From Bifidobacterium felsineum (GTDB lineage: Bacteria; Actinomycetota; Actinomycetes; Actinomycetales; Bifidobacteriaceae): a stretch of 64,000 nucleotides of DNA. The position numbers were made by a program, and so were the translations under genes. Every line of letters begins with the position of its first letter. The first letter of the stretch is position 1. The stretch is from contig NZ_PEBJ01000003.1 in NCBI RefSeq assembly GCF_002802915.1, positions 62,001-126,000 on the forward strand, written 5' to 3'. The notes under the pieces were generated by a model. The model did not search any database. It was not told the origin of the DNA and saw nothing but the letters and a program-made list of their open reading frames with translations. Positions 8,951 to 16,798 of the stretch are shown in pieces.

Positions 8951-9394
8951 ATGACCGCTTGGCAAGATGAAGGCATACGAATCCGCCGCATGGTACCTGA
9001 GGATTATGAAGAAGCCTATACCCTCTGGGAGCATACGCCCGGCATGCATCTGCATTCGCTGAACAATACATATGGCGGCATCGCACTGCTGCTGGCGAAG
9101 AACCCGGATTCCTGCTTCGTTGCCGTGGATGAGAGCGGCAAGGTCATCGCCACCGCGCTGGGAGCCACGGATGGCCGCAAGGGCTATCTCTACCATGTTG
9201 CTGTGGATGAACAGTGGCGTGGGCATGGCATCGGCACTACGCTCATCAACCGCATCTACGACGTGTTCAAAGCCATCGGCATCATCAAAATCGGCATCAT
9301 GGTCGTGGCGGACAATATTGAAGGGCAGGAATTCTGGAAAAAGCAGGGATGGAAGACCCGCCCAGATGTGATTTACTTCGATCGCGATCTCTGA
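8951..9394 (+). CDS. GNAT family N-acetyltransferase
   Basis: A 147-residue GNAT acetyltransferase that would move an acetyl group from acetyl-CoA to an amine. The acetyl-CoA loop is VAVDEQWRGHGIGTTLI (about residues 82-98, an R/Q-x-x-G-x-G/A variant), with the family's EFWKKQGW near residue 128. The ATG at 8951 has GAAAGGAAC upstream. It lies 91 bases after the dehydrogenase operon, close enough for co-transcription, but no link in function is evident. Substrate unknown. Confidence 0.85.
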   Translation: MTAWQDEGIRIRRMVPEDYEEAYTLWEHTPGMHLHSLNNTYGGIALLLAKNPDSCFVAVDESGKVIATALGATDGRKGYLYHVAVDEQWRGHGIGTTLINRIYDVFKAIGIIKIGIMVVADNIEGQEFWKKQGWKTRPDVIYFDRDL

Positions 9395-9395
9395 T

Positions 9396-9513
9396 CGTCT
9401 GTATGTTCGCGCAGTCATTGTGCAATGCGCGCGAACTCACAAAGGTTATTACGTACAAAATCGTCCGTATGTCCGCGCATATGTCATCAGTTGCGCGAGC
9501 ATACGGACGATTC
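9396..9513. repeat. Double-hairpin dispersed repeat, copy 1
   Basis: Two adjacent inverted repeats. The first pairs GTTCGCGC (9405-9412) with GCGCGAAC (9429-9436). The second pairs CGTCCGTATG (9462-9471) with CATACGGACG (9500-9509), and its arms extend inward with GCGCA/TGCGC. The spacer contains CAAAGG. The same architecture and near-identical words recur at 46186-46294 on the same strand. It sits between convergent genes here. Confidence 0.8.
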
Positions 9514-9522
9514 GTTATGGTT

Positions 9523-9553
9523 ACGGGGCTTTCACTCTCTTCGAAAGCCCCGT
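9523..9553. terminator. Shared hairpin terminator between convergent GNAT and methyltransferase genes
   Basis: ACGGGGCTTTC pairs with GAAAGCCCCGT (11 bp) around a 9-base loop, followed by TTT on the plus strand. The U-tract is weak, but the position between convergent genes fits a bidirectional terminator. Confidence 0.7.
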
Positions 9554-9557
9554 TTGG

Positions 9558-10286
9558 CTATTTACTGGCCACGATGGCCACGTAATTGCCCTTGGTATAT
9601 CCCTCGATCGGATCTTCGACGGCATCCTTCTGGTATGGAGGATTGGCGAGCACCGTCTGGAAGAACTTGAGATCACGGTATCCGATACGCTCAAGCAGCG
9701 TCGCATACCAGCTGATGGGATGCCAGTTCGGCTTGTATGCATGCGTGTTGAGGTTGAAAAACGTCGTGCCTGCTAGAAGATCATCGATATCCTCACGCTT
9801 GATGTCGTATTTCTGTGCGAGCTGCAGGATGATGCCCAGCGCGCTCTCCTCGGGCACGTCCGTCAGTACCAGGCGTCCCCCATCGGCAAGCACTTCGCGG
9901 TTGTGCGCGAACGTCGCTTCGATTTCATCGTCCGGGATGAAGCCGAAACTGGACCCGTTATAGACGATGGTGTCGTAAGGCGCGCCCGCATAATCGTAAT
10001 CCTGTGCGGTGCTTTGCGTAACGTGCAATCCTTTCTTGCGCGCCTCGGCGCCCAATGAAGCCGAGGGTTCCACGGCCTCCGCCACTTCGATGCCGTAACG
10101 CTCGCGCAGTAAGGTCTCGAAGATGCCTGATCCGATACCGATGGACAGGATTTTGCCCGGGTCCTTCGTGGTCAGTGCCCGGTGCAGGAGCCTCAGGCGG
10201 GACTCGTAGATGTTGGGGCGCGCTTTCCATGTTTCGTCAAGAATCGCGCCGTTGTCCTGATATCGATCGATGTATGGTTCCGCCAT
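9558..10286 (-). CDS. Class I SAM-dependent methyltransferase (sister of the gene at 10673)
   Basis: A 242-residue Rossmann-fold methyltransferase. The SAM motif I is ILSIGIGSGIFETLL (near residue 45) and post-I is EAVEPSASLGAEARKKG. It shares with its neighbour the unusual strings YNGSSFGFI and GYTKGNYVAIVASK at the C-terminus, showing that the two arose by duplication. Substrate unknown. The start at 10286 follows GGAAAGG; a longer ORF runs back into the lipoprotein gene and is rejected. Last gene of the metK operon, so SAM supply and use are encoded together. Confidence 0.85.
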   Translation of the reverse strand: MAEPYIDRYQDNGAILDETWKARPNIYESRLRLLHRALTTKDPGKILSIGIGSGIFETLLRERYGIEVAEAVEPSASLGAEARKKGLHVTQSTAQDYDYAGAPYDTIVYNGSSFGFIPDDEIEATFAHNREVLADGGRLVLTDVPEESALGIILQLAQKYDIKREDIDDLLAGTTFFNLNTHAYKPNWHPISWYATLLERIGYRDLKFFQTVLANPPYQKDAVEDPIEGYTKGNYVAIVASK

Positions 10287-10302
10287 AATTGGCCTTTCCG
10301 TA

Positions 10303-10626
10303 TTATTCTTCGTTGCAGCAGCCCGAGCTGCCGGAAGCCGTGGCACCGGAGGTTTCGGCAGCATCCTCATTTGTCTGGTCGGTGAGCTTGTCCGTCATCT
10401 GATCGGTGGCCGAATCCGTGGTCGGCTCGGTAGTCGAATCAGCCTGATGGTCGCTGTGGCCAGTATGGTCAGCGTGATCGGCATGGTCGCTGACTGTGCT
10501 GGAGGTAGTGGACGGCTGTTGCGAGGCGTCAGCGCCACCCGCATTGCCGCACGCTGCCAATCCAAGGGTCAACAGCACCGCGCATGCCACGCCTGCCGCC
10601 GCCTTGTTCCAATGATTGATGGTCAT
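10303..10626 (-). CDS. Small His-rich lipoprotein with a C-terminal Cys-Cys
   Basis: A 107-residue predicted lipoprotein: positively charged start, hydrophobic core and lipobox LAAC (Cys at about residue 26). The mature part is low-complexity Ser/Thr/Asp/Gln and holds a His/Asp cluster, DHADHADHTGHSDHQ (about residues 47-61), which could bind a divalent metal. It ends in SGCCNEE, with two adjacent cysteines that might form a second metal site or a disulfide. I do not recognise a family. It sits between two sister methyltransferase genes in the metK operon, spaced 17 and 46 bases from them. The metal-binding role is inference from composition. Confidence 0.75.
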   Translation of the reverse strand: MTINHWNKAAAGVACAVLLTLGLAACGNAGGADASQQPSTTSSTVSDHADHADHTGHSDHQADSTTEPTTDSATDQMTDKLTDQTNEDAAETSGATASGSSGCCNEE

Positions 10627-10672
10627 AGTTCTTCTTTTGCCTTCTCTGTCCCTCGATGATTAATGCAGCGCC

Positions 10673-11380
10673 TTATTTCACCGCGACGAGCGCCACATAG
10701 CTGCCTTCCTGATAGCCTTGCACCACAGGTTCGACGCTTTCGTTCTGGTAGATCAGATGCCTGCGCAATGTCTGCCAGGTGAGCAATCGCGTGAAACCGC
10801 CGCTTTCCAACAACGCACGGTATTCGTCCGTGGTACGCCAATATTCCTTATGGGGGGTGTCGGCACTGTACCAGCTGGAACGCAATACTTCGGATATGTA
10901 TGATTCCTGCGTGATCAGGAATGACGCCTGAACCGCCAATCCCAATGCACTGGCCGGCGGCACGTCGAGCAACGCCAGTACGCCACCCGGTTTGAGCTGC
11001 CGGTAATGCGCGCTGAACAGGTCACACAATGTGGCTTCATCGATGAATCCGAAGGCGCTGCCGTTGTAGAACATCGTGTCGATTGAGGAATCCTCGAACG
11101 GTACATCCTGGGCGAACGCCTCGGTGACATCAAAACCACGCGCCCTTGCTTCGGCGGCGAGATTCGCCGATGGCTCGATGATGCGATCGACCTCGAAACC
11201 ATCGGCGCGCAAAGCCGCTTCATAGGAGCCGGTGCCCGCTCCCACGGACACCGTGTACCCGGTTTCGCGCGCACCGTCAAGCGTGATGGCGGTTTCCAGC
11301 AGTTTCAGCTTCGAAGCGAAAATGTTGGGATGGTCGCGTTCGAAGTCATCGAAGTATTCGTGCCGGAACGCATCGGTCAT
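10673..11380 (-). CDS. Class I SAM-dependent methyltransferase (sister of the gene at 9558)
   Basis: A 235-residue methyltransferase with SAM motif YTVSVGAGTGSYEAAL (near residue 45), IIEPSANLAAEARARGFDV, and the shared strings YNGSAFGFI (near 110) and GYQEGSYVALVAVK at the end. Its ATG overlaps the metK stop by four bases (ATGA), so it is translated with SAM synthetase. Coupling to metK suggests a methyl transfer that draws heavily on SAM or is tuned to its supply. The substrate cannot be read; no lipid-, RNA- or protein-specific domain is attached. Confidence 0.85.
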   Translation of the reverse strand: MTDAFRHEYFDDFERDHPNIFASKLKLLETAITLDGARETGYTVSVGAGTGSYEAALRADGFEVDRIIEPSANLAAEARARGFDVTEAFAQDVPFEDSSIDTMFYNGSAFGFIDEATLCDLFSAHYRQLKPGGVLALLDVPPASALGLAVQASFLITQESYISEVLRSSWYSADTPHKEYWRTTDEYRALLESGGFTRLLTWQTLRRHLIYQNESVEPVVQGYQEGSYVALVAVK

Positions 11381-12570
11381 TTCACGTTCCTCAACAGCTC
11401 GTCAACCTTATCGGTGCGCTCCCACGTGAAGTCGGCGTCATCACGGCCGAAGTGACCGTAGGCCGCGGTCTTACGGTAAATCGGGCGGCGCAGGTCAAGC
11501 TCATCGATGATGGCCAGCTGGCGGAAGTCGAACGTGGCAGCCACTGCGCGTTGGATTTTCTCGCGGTCCACGGTTTCCGTGCCGAAGGTCTCCACATCTA
11601 TGGTGATGGGCTTGGCCACGCGGTTGAAGTAGCCAAGTTGCACCTGTGCACGGCGGGCGAGGCCTGCTGCGACGATATTCTTGGCTGCCCAGCGTGCGGC
11701 GTAGGCGGCGGAACGGTCGGGCTTGCGCGGATCCTTGCCGGAGAATGCGCCGCCGCCGTGGCCCGCGATGCCGCCGTAGGTGTCGACGATGATTTTGCGT
11801 CCGGTCAGGCCGGCATCGGCCTTCGGACCACCGTTGATGAACGCCGAACGGTTAATCACCACTTCGGCTTCGCTCGCGTCCACATCCAGCGTGGCGAGCA
11901 CCGGCTCGAGCACTTCCTTGCGTACCTGTTCGCGCACGTCTTCCACGGCGATCTTGTCGGAATGCTGGGTGGAGATCAGAATGTGGCGAATGGCTTTGGG
12001 AGAGGTGATGTTGTCGTTCGCGTATTCCACGGAGACCAGGGTTTTGCCGTCCGGTCGCAAAAGCGGGATGATGCCGTTTTTGCGCACGTAGGCGAGGCGT
12101 TCCGCGAGACGGCTGGCGGCGTAAATCGGCAATGGCAGCAACGCCTTGGTATCGTCCGCGGCATACCCCACCATAAGGCCTTGATCGCCGCCGAACGTGT
12201 TGTAGGCCTCCTCCTTGCTGACCTTCTTATCATCGCCGTAGTTGCCCCATGCGCCGCCGTCGTTGCTGTCGAATTCACGCGGGCGGATGTTGTTGATCAC
12301 ACCGGCGCCTTCAGGGTCCAGGCCACTGGCGGCATCCGTATAACCGATGTCGGCGATGGCCTTGCGCACAATGGCCACATGGTCCAACGTGCGTGGCGCC
12401 GAGACTTCGCCTTCCACGACCACGAGGCCATCTTTGGCAGAGGTTTCCACGGCCACGCGTGAATCCGGGTCGAGGGCAAGGTAGGCGTCGAGTATCGAGT
12501 CGGAAATGATGTCGCAGACCTTGTCCGGGTGTCCTTCGGTCACGGATTCCGAGGTGAGTAATCTGGTCAT
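11377..12570 (-). CDS. metK: S-adenosylmethionine synthetase
   Basis: A 397-residue methionine adenosyltransferase, making SAM from methionine and ATP in the cytoplasm. Diagnostic motifs: TSESVTEGHPDKVCDIISDSILD at the N-terminus (ATP/metal site), FGGDQGLMVGYA (near residue 130, the GAGDQG-type motif) and GGGAFSGKDPRKPDRSAAY (near 275, the P-loop-like motif). Normal length. The start at 12570 follows GAAGGGG. First gene of a four-gene operon with two methyltransferases and a His-rich lipoprotein, an arrangement that is not the usual metK context. Confidence 0.97.
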   Translation of the reverse strand: MTRLLTSESVTEGHPDKVCDIISDSILDAYLALDPDSRVAVETSAKDGLVVVEGEVSAPRTLDHVAIVRKAIADIGYTDAASGLDPEGAGVINNIRPREFDSNDGGAWGNYGDDKKVSKEEAYNTFGGDQGLMVGYAADDTKALLPLPIYAASRLAERLAYVRKNGIIPLLRPDGKTLVSVEYANDNITSPKAIRHILISTQHSDKIAVEDVREQVRKEVLEPVLATLDVDASEAEVVINRSAFINGGPKADAGLTGRKIIVDTYGGIAGHGGGAFSGKDPRKPDRSAAYAARWAAKNIVAAGLARRAQVQLGYFNRVAKPITIDVETFGTETVDREKIQRAVAATFDFRQLAIIDELDLRRPIYRKTAAYGHFGRDDADFTWERTDKVDELLRNVK

Positions 12571-12664
12571 TGGCGGTTCCCCTTCTGTGTTTATTGGTTG
12601 TTAGTGGTTGATGGTGAGTTTGAATAGTTCAAGTGTGCTGGATGTCTGATCCGAATGGCGGGTG

Positions 12665-14050
12665 CTAGAACGTGGCGATGAACCGTTCCAGCGCCTGTTC
12701 GCCGAATCGCAGCGCATCGATGGGTACGCGCTCGTCGATGCCGTGGAATTGTGCGATGTATCTGAATCCTTCGGGCACTTTCAGCGGAATGAAGCCACAT
12801 GCCTGGGCCTCGGGGCTCACTCGTTTGACTTCCTTGCTGTCCGTGCCTCCCGATGAGAGGAACGGCAATACCGTTGCTTCCGGATCGAGCGACTGCAGTA
12901 CCGAAGTGATGCCGGCGAACAACTCGGAGTCCGGATCGATGAGGTATCCGTTGCTGCGATGAATCGGCGATACTGTGATATCTGGGCCGGCCAAGGATTG
13001 CAGGGTTTGGAACAGATGGTCCTCCTGTCCGGGCAGCGCGCGCCCGTCCACCAGAGCGCTTGCCTTTGCGGGGACTATGTTCACCGTGCTGCCGGCATCA
13101 ATCGAGCTGACGTTGAAGGTGTTACGCAACGAGGAAGCGACCCATGGTTCGGTAGTTCCCGCGCTTGCAATCAGTCGTTGGATGGTTTCCGGCGATGTGT
13201 CGGACTCGTCGTCGGCCTCGTTCTCCGTACCATTGGCGTCCAAGGTCTGCAGGCCGTTCAGCAAGGCACGGGTCACCGGGTTCAGATCCACCGGCCATGC
13301 ATAGTGGGCCACGCGAATTGCAGCTTCGGCTATGCGAACCACCGCATTGTCATGATTGATCTGCGAGCCATGCGACTGGGTGCCCTGAGCCTCGAGTCTG
13401 AACCATTGGGTACCCTTCTCCCCCACTTGTACGTAATAGACGCGCTTGCCGTCCACATAATCAGAGAATCCGCCGGTTTCGCTAATCACGAATCCGATGT
13501 TGGCGAAGATGTCCGGCCGATGTTCGACCACCCAATCGGCGCCGATGTGGCCGCCGGCCTCTTCGTCCGGCAACAATACGAATCGTACGTTACGACGAGG
13601 CTGGATGCCCTGCCGTGTCAGTGCGCGAATCGCGGCCAAGGCCATGGCCACCATGTTTTTCATGTCAACGGCGCCTCGACCCCAAACGCATTCGATGCCG
13701 TCCCGATCGGCTTTGATCTCTCCTCCTAGAGGATCGACGGACCAGTCCGAAGGATTGGCAGGTACGGTGTCAAGATGCCCGTGTACCAGAAGCGTCGGCA
13801 ATGACGGGTCGCTGCCGGCAATATCGGCAATCAGAATCGCTCTGCCCGGAGCGCTTTCCACGACGGTGGATTCGATACCCACTTCGCGTAGCCGGTCCGC
13901 CACCCAATCGGCCGCCGGCCTCTCATTTGCGGTGCCGCTGCCATCATTGCGGGTGTCGAAGCGAATCAGGCTCTGGGTGAAGGCCACGGCCTCGTTCCCA
14001 GCGGAATCTGAATCTGCTTTGGCGATGGCTGCTTCGCGCTCGGATGTCAT
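12665..14050 (-). CDS. M20 family metallopeptidase (ArgE/DapE/carboxypeptidase G2-like)
   Basis: A 461-residue zinc peptidase. Metal-site motifs: LLVHGHLDTVPANPSDW (near residue 85), WGRGAVDMKNMVAM (near 120), LLPDEEAGGHIGADW (near 155, catalytic Glu) and SSGGTDSKEVKR near the end. Members cleave dipeptides or deacylate N-acyl amino acids. I start at the ATG at 14050 preceded by GAAGGGG; two upstream ATGs lack a ribosome site. It lies 94 bases upstream of metK on the same strand and diverges from metY. Role in methionine or peptide use is possible but not shown. Confidence 0.87.
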   Translation of the reverse strand: MTSEREAAIAKADSDSAGNEAVAFTQSLIRFDTRNDGSGTANERPAADWVADRLREVGIESTVVESAPGRAILIADIAGSDPSLPTLLVHGHLDTVPANPSDWSVDPLGGEIKADRDGIECVWGRGAVDMKNMVAMALAAIRALTRQGIQPRRNVRFVLLPDEEAGGHIGADWVVEHRPDIFANIGFVISETGGFSDYVDGKRVYYVQVGEKGTQWFRLEAQGTQSHGSQINHDNAVVRIAEAAIRVAHYAWPVDLNPVTRALLNGLQTLDANGTENEADDESDTSPETIQRLIASAGTTEPWVASSLRNTFNVSSIDAGSTVNIVPAKASALVDGRALPGQEDHLFQTLQSLAGPDITVSPIHRSNGYLIDPDSELFAGITSVLQSLDPEATVLPFLSSGGTDSKEVKRVSPEAQACGFIPLKVPEGFRYIAQFHGIDERVPIDALRFGEQALERFIATF

Positions 14051-14486
14051 TGGAACCCCTTCGATGGCAACGCCTCGAATCCCCCGATTCTCTGAGACGT
14101 TCATTGTTGAATTGCTGGCAATCGTATGGGTGTCGACATGCCACGTCAACCGTGAGAAAAGCCGTGTTTAAGCCGTTTTCGATATAAGTCGAATATTGAG
14201 CCTGTTCGTATTTGGCGGTTTTGCGCGTCTCAACAAGCCATGCTCGAGCGCCGCTATAACGGGAGCACTGAGGCGGGTATAAGCAACGGATATAGAGGAA
14301 TTCGCCGACCGGCCGCAACCATAATCAATACATTGACTGCACCATAAATTTTACCGATGGGCGCTCCGGAATGGTCTATCGCCGAAACTGATAGATTGTG
14401 TGCCATAGGCCCGGCTGGGGATGCCGGGACATACCGATTTCCATGGTTCTATGACAATGAATCATTATCAAGAAGGGGTTTATTGC
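14051..14486. promoter_or_regulatory. Divergent region upstream of metY with a sulfur box
   Basis: 436 bp without a gene. TATAAGCAACGGATATA at 14278-14294 is the metY copy of the TATA-N8-ATATA box, about 192 bases before the metY start. A short hairpin, CCCGGC/GCCGGG (14410-14428), lies in the presumed leader. No SAM riboswitch fold is obvious to me. Confidence 0.5.
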
Positions 14487-15809
14487 ATGTCCGATCATCA
14501 ATTCGACACCTCACAGGTGCACGCCGGATTCGACCCAGGAGCCAACGCCGATTCGGTGACGCCAGTCATTTATTCGAATGCGGCATTCTGGCTGGAGAAT
14601 TCCCAGCGCGGCCATGATGTGGCCAATGGCGATACGCCTGGATTCCTGTATTCACGAGTGTCCAACCCCACTGTCTCCTTCCTGGAGAAGCGCGTCGCGG
14701 AATTGGATGGTGCCAAGGAGGCCGTGGCCGTGGCATCCGGCATGGCGGCGATCACTTATGCGCTGCTCAATGCCGCGGAGGGTGGCGGCCGTATCATCGC
14801 GCCTTATGACGTGTATGGCGGCACGTTTGATTCGCTTCGCACATTGCTGCCTCAGTTTGGCGTGCACACGGATTTCGTGGAAGACATCAATGACTTTGAG
14901 CATATTGAATCATTGATCGGCGATCCGGAAGACAAGGGCGATACCGATGTGAAGGCGATCTTCGCCGAGTCGGTCTCCAATCCGACCACCGTCATCACCG
15001 ATGTCGAGGCTTTGGCAGAACTTGCGCATCGTCATGGCATTCCGCTGATCATCGACAACACGTTGCCGACCCCGTACCTATACCGCCCATTGGAACATGG
15101 TGCGGATATCGTCGTCTACTCCACTACCAAAGCCTTGAGCGGCCACGGCAATGCCATCGGCGGCGTGGTGACCTCCGGCGACTCCTTCGATTGGAGCAAC
15201 GGCCGCTACCCGCAGTTCACCAATCCCGAATTCATTCTGGGCGAGGCGGCCGGCCGTAAGCCGCGCAGCTTTGTGGAAGCCGCAGGCCCCTTGGCGTTCA
15301 TCCGCCGTCTGCGGTTGAAGTATCTGCGTCTGACCGGTGCCGTGCTCGGCCCGTTCGAGGCGTATCTGCAGCTGATTGGCTTGGAGACGTTGAGCGAACG
15401 TGTGTCCAAGGAGACCGCATCGGCCGGGAAGGTGGCCGCATATCTGGCTGGGCAACCGCATGTCACCGCCGTCAACTATTCCGGTCTTCCCGGAAGCAAG
15501 CAGGCCGATCTGGTGGCCAAGCATTACCCGTTGGGCATTGGTTCGGTGCTGTCCTTCGAATTGGAAGGCGGTGCGGAGCAGACCGCCGCGTTTATCAACA
15601 GCGTGAAACTGTTCAGCTATTTGGCCAATATCGGCGACGCCCGTTCTCTGATCGTGGATCCGGTGAACACCACGCATCGCGAGTTCACCGAGGAGGCCCG
15701 ACGCATCAACGGCGTGGATGCCACCACCATCCGCCTGTCCATCGGCTTGGAGAATCCGGATGATATCATCGCCGATCTTCAACAGGCATTCGAAAAGGTG
15801 TACGGCTGA
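14487..15809 (+). CDS. metY: O-acetylhomoserine/O-succinylhomoserine sulfhydrylase
   Basis: A 440-residue PLP enzyme of the Cys/Met metabolism family. It most resembles O-acetylhomoserine sulfhydrylase, which makes homocysteine directly from sulfide and an activated homoserine. Seen: FLYSRVSNPTVSFLEKRVAELDGAKEAVAVASGMAAI (near residue 50-85), IIDNTLPTPYLYRPLEHGADIVVYSTTKALSGHGN with the PLP lysine (near 210), and the long insert GEAAGRKPRSFVEAAGP typical of the sulfhydrylase subfamily. The ATG at 14487 follows GAAGGGG. A strong terminator follows, so the gene is monocistronic. A TATA-N8-ATATA box lies upstream. Confidence 0.88.
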   Translation: MSDHQFDTSQVHAGFDPGANADSVTPVIYSNAAFWLENSQRGHDVANGDTPGFLYSRVSNPTVSFLEKRVAELDGAKEAVAVASGMAAITYALLNAAEGGGRIIAPYDVYGGTFDSLRTLLPQFGVHTDFVEDINDFEHIESLIGDPEDKGDTDVKAIFAESVSNPTTVITDVEALAELAHRHGIPLIIDNTLPTPYLYRPLEHGADIVVYSTTKALSGHGNAIGGVVTSGDSFDWSNGRYPQFTNPEFILGEAAGRKPRSFVEAAGPLAFIRRLRLKYLRLTGAVLGPFEAYLQLIGLETLSERVSKETASAGKVAAYLAGQPHVTAVNYSGLPGSKQADLVAKHYPLGIGSVLSFELEGGAEQTAAFINSVKLFSYLANIGDARSLIVDPVNTTHREFTEEARRINGVDATTIRLSIGLENPDDIIADLQQAFEKVYG

Positions 15810-15847
15810 CTATTGCCCTCCCATCGGAGAGATGTAAATCTCGATAC

Positions 15848-15883
15848 GAGGACGATTCGCAGGAATCGTCCTCTTTCTTTTTT
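15848..15883 (+). terminator. Strong Rho-independent terminator of metY
   Basis: GAGGACGATTC, loop GCAG, GAATCGTCCTC, then TTTCTTTTTT. The stem is a perfect 11 bp. Confidence 0.95.
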
Positions 15884-15920
15884 GCGCTATTCTCCACAAG
15901 CACGCCAAGCACACACAAGC

Positions 15921-15952
15921 AAAAAGGCTTCCCTCGCATGAGGGAAGCCTTG
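15921..15952 (-). terminator. Terminator of the sulfonate-type ABC operon
   Basis: On the minus strand AAGGCTTCCCTC pairs with GAGGGAAGCCTT around a 4-base loop, followed by TTTGC. It lies just past the ATPase stop. Confidence 0.9.
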
Positions 15953-15976
15953 GAATGGATAGGAGTATTGGATGAA

Positions 15977-16798
15977 TCAGTCGTGATTGTGCACATTGAA
16001 GTGCAGCTTGGTCAGCAATTGCTTGCGGTAGGCGGTGAAATCATCGGACACACGATCGCGCTGCGCAAGATCGATCGGCACGATCTCCTTGATTCGGCCC
16101 GGGCGCGGCGTCATGATGACCACACGATTGCCCAGATAAATCGCCTCATCCACATCGTGGGTCACCAGAATCATCGTCATATGGTATTTCTCCCACAAAT
16201 CCAACAGACGATCCTGCAAATCGGCGCGGGTGAAGGAATCCAAAGCGCCCATCGGCTCATCGAGCAGCAGCACTTCCGGATGATCGATCAGTGCGCGGGC
16301 GATGGCCACGCGCTGCGCCATGCCACCGGAAATCTGGTGCGGATAGGATTTCTCGAATCCAGCGAGCCCCACCTTGTTCAGGTATTCGCCCACCTCGTCC
16401 TTGTGCTCCTTGTATTTGCCTTGCGCCTTGAGGCCAAAAGCAATGTTCTCTTCCACAGTCAGCCAAGGGAACAGGCTGCCCTGCTGGAACACATAGCCGC
16501 GCTCGGGGTTCGGCCCTTCGATCTCATGACCCTTAAAGGTCACCTCGCCGCGCTGCGGCTTGTCCAATCCGGAAATCAGACGAAGCAACGTGGTCTTGCC
16601 GCAGCCGGAAGGACCGATGATGGAAATCAGCTCGCCTTTGCGAATATCGAGGTTCACGTCAGACAGCGCCTGGGTGACGCTGCCATCATCAGCGACGAAA
16701 TCACGTTCGATGTGCTTGATGGAGATAATCGGTTCACTTGCATTCCATTCAGCGGAAGCGGAGGAAACCTGAGTTTCGGTTGCCGTTGCAGCGCTCAT
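15977..16798 (-). CDS. ABC transporter ATP-binding protein (SsuB/TauB/nitrate type)
   Basis: A 273-residue ABC ATPase with Walker A GPSGCGKTT (about residues 60-68), Q-loop YVFQQGSLFPWLTVEENIAFGL, signature ISGGMAQRVAIARAL and Walker B VLLLDEPMGALDSFTR. The LFPWLTV string and GMAQR signature are characteristic of the nitrate/sulfonate/taurine importer group. The ATG at 16798 overlaps the permease stop by four bases. Last gene of a receptor-permease-ATPase operon. Placement in a sulfur-amino-acid block favours an organosulfur substrate, but that is inference. Confidence 0.9.
   Translation of the reverse strand: MSAATATETQVSSASAEWNASEPIISIKHIERDFVADDGSVTQALSDVNLDIRKGELISIIGPSGCGKTTLLRLISGLDKPQRGEVTFKGHEIEGPNPERGYVFQQGSLFPWLTVEENIAFGLKAQGKYKEHKDEVGEYLNKVGLAGFEKSYPHQISGGMAQRVAIARALIDHPEVLLLDEPMGALDSFTRADLQDRLLDLWEKYHMTMILVTHDVDEAIYLGNRVVIMTPRPGRIKEIVPIDLAQRDRVSDDFTAYRKQLLTKLHFNVHNHD

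Noticed and set aside
14051-14486. Possible SAM riboswitch before metY
   Set aside because: I looked for a multi-helix core and found only one short GC hairpin; the protein-binding box explains the region better.
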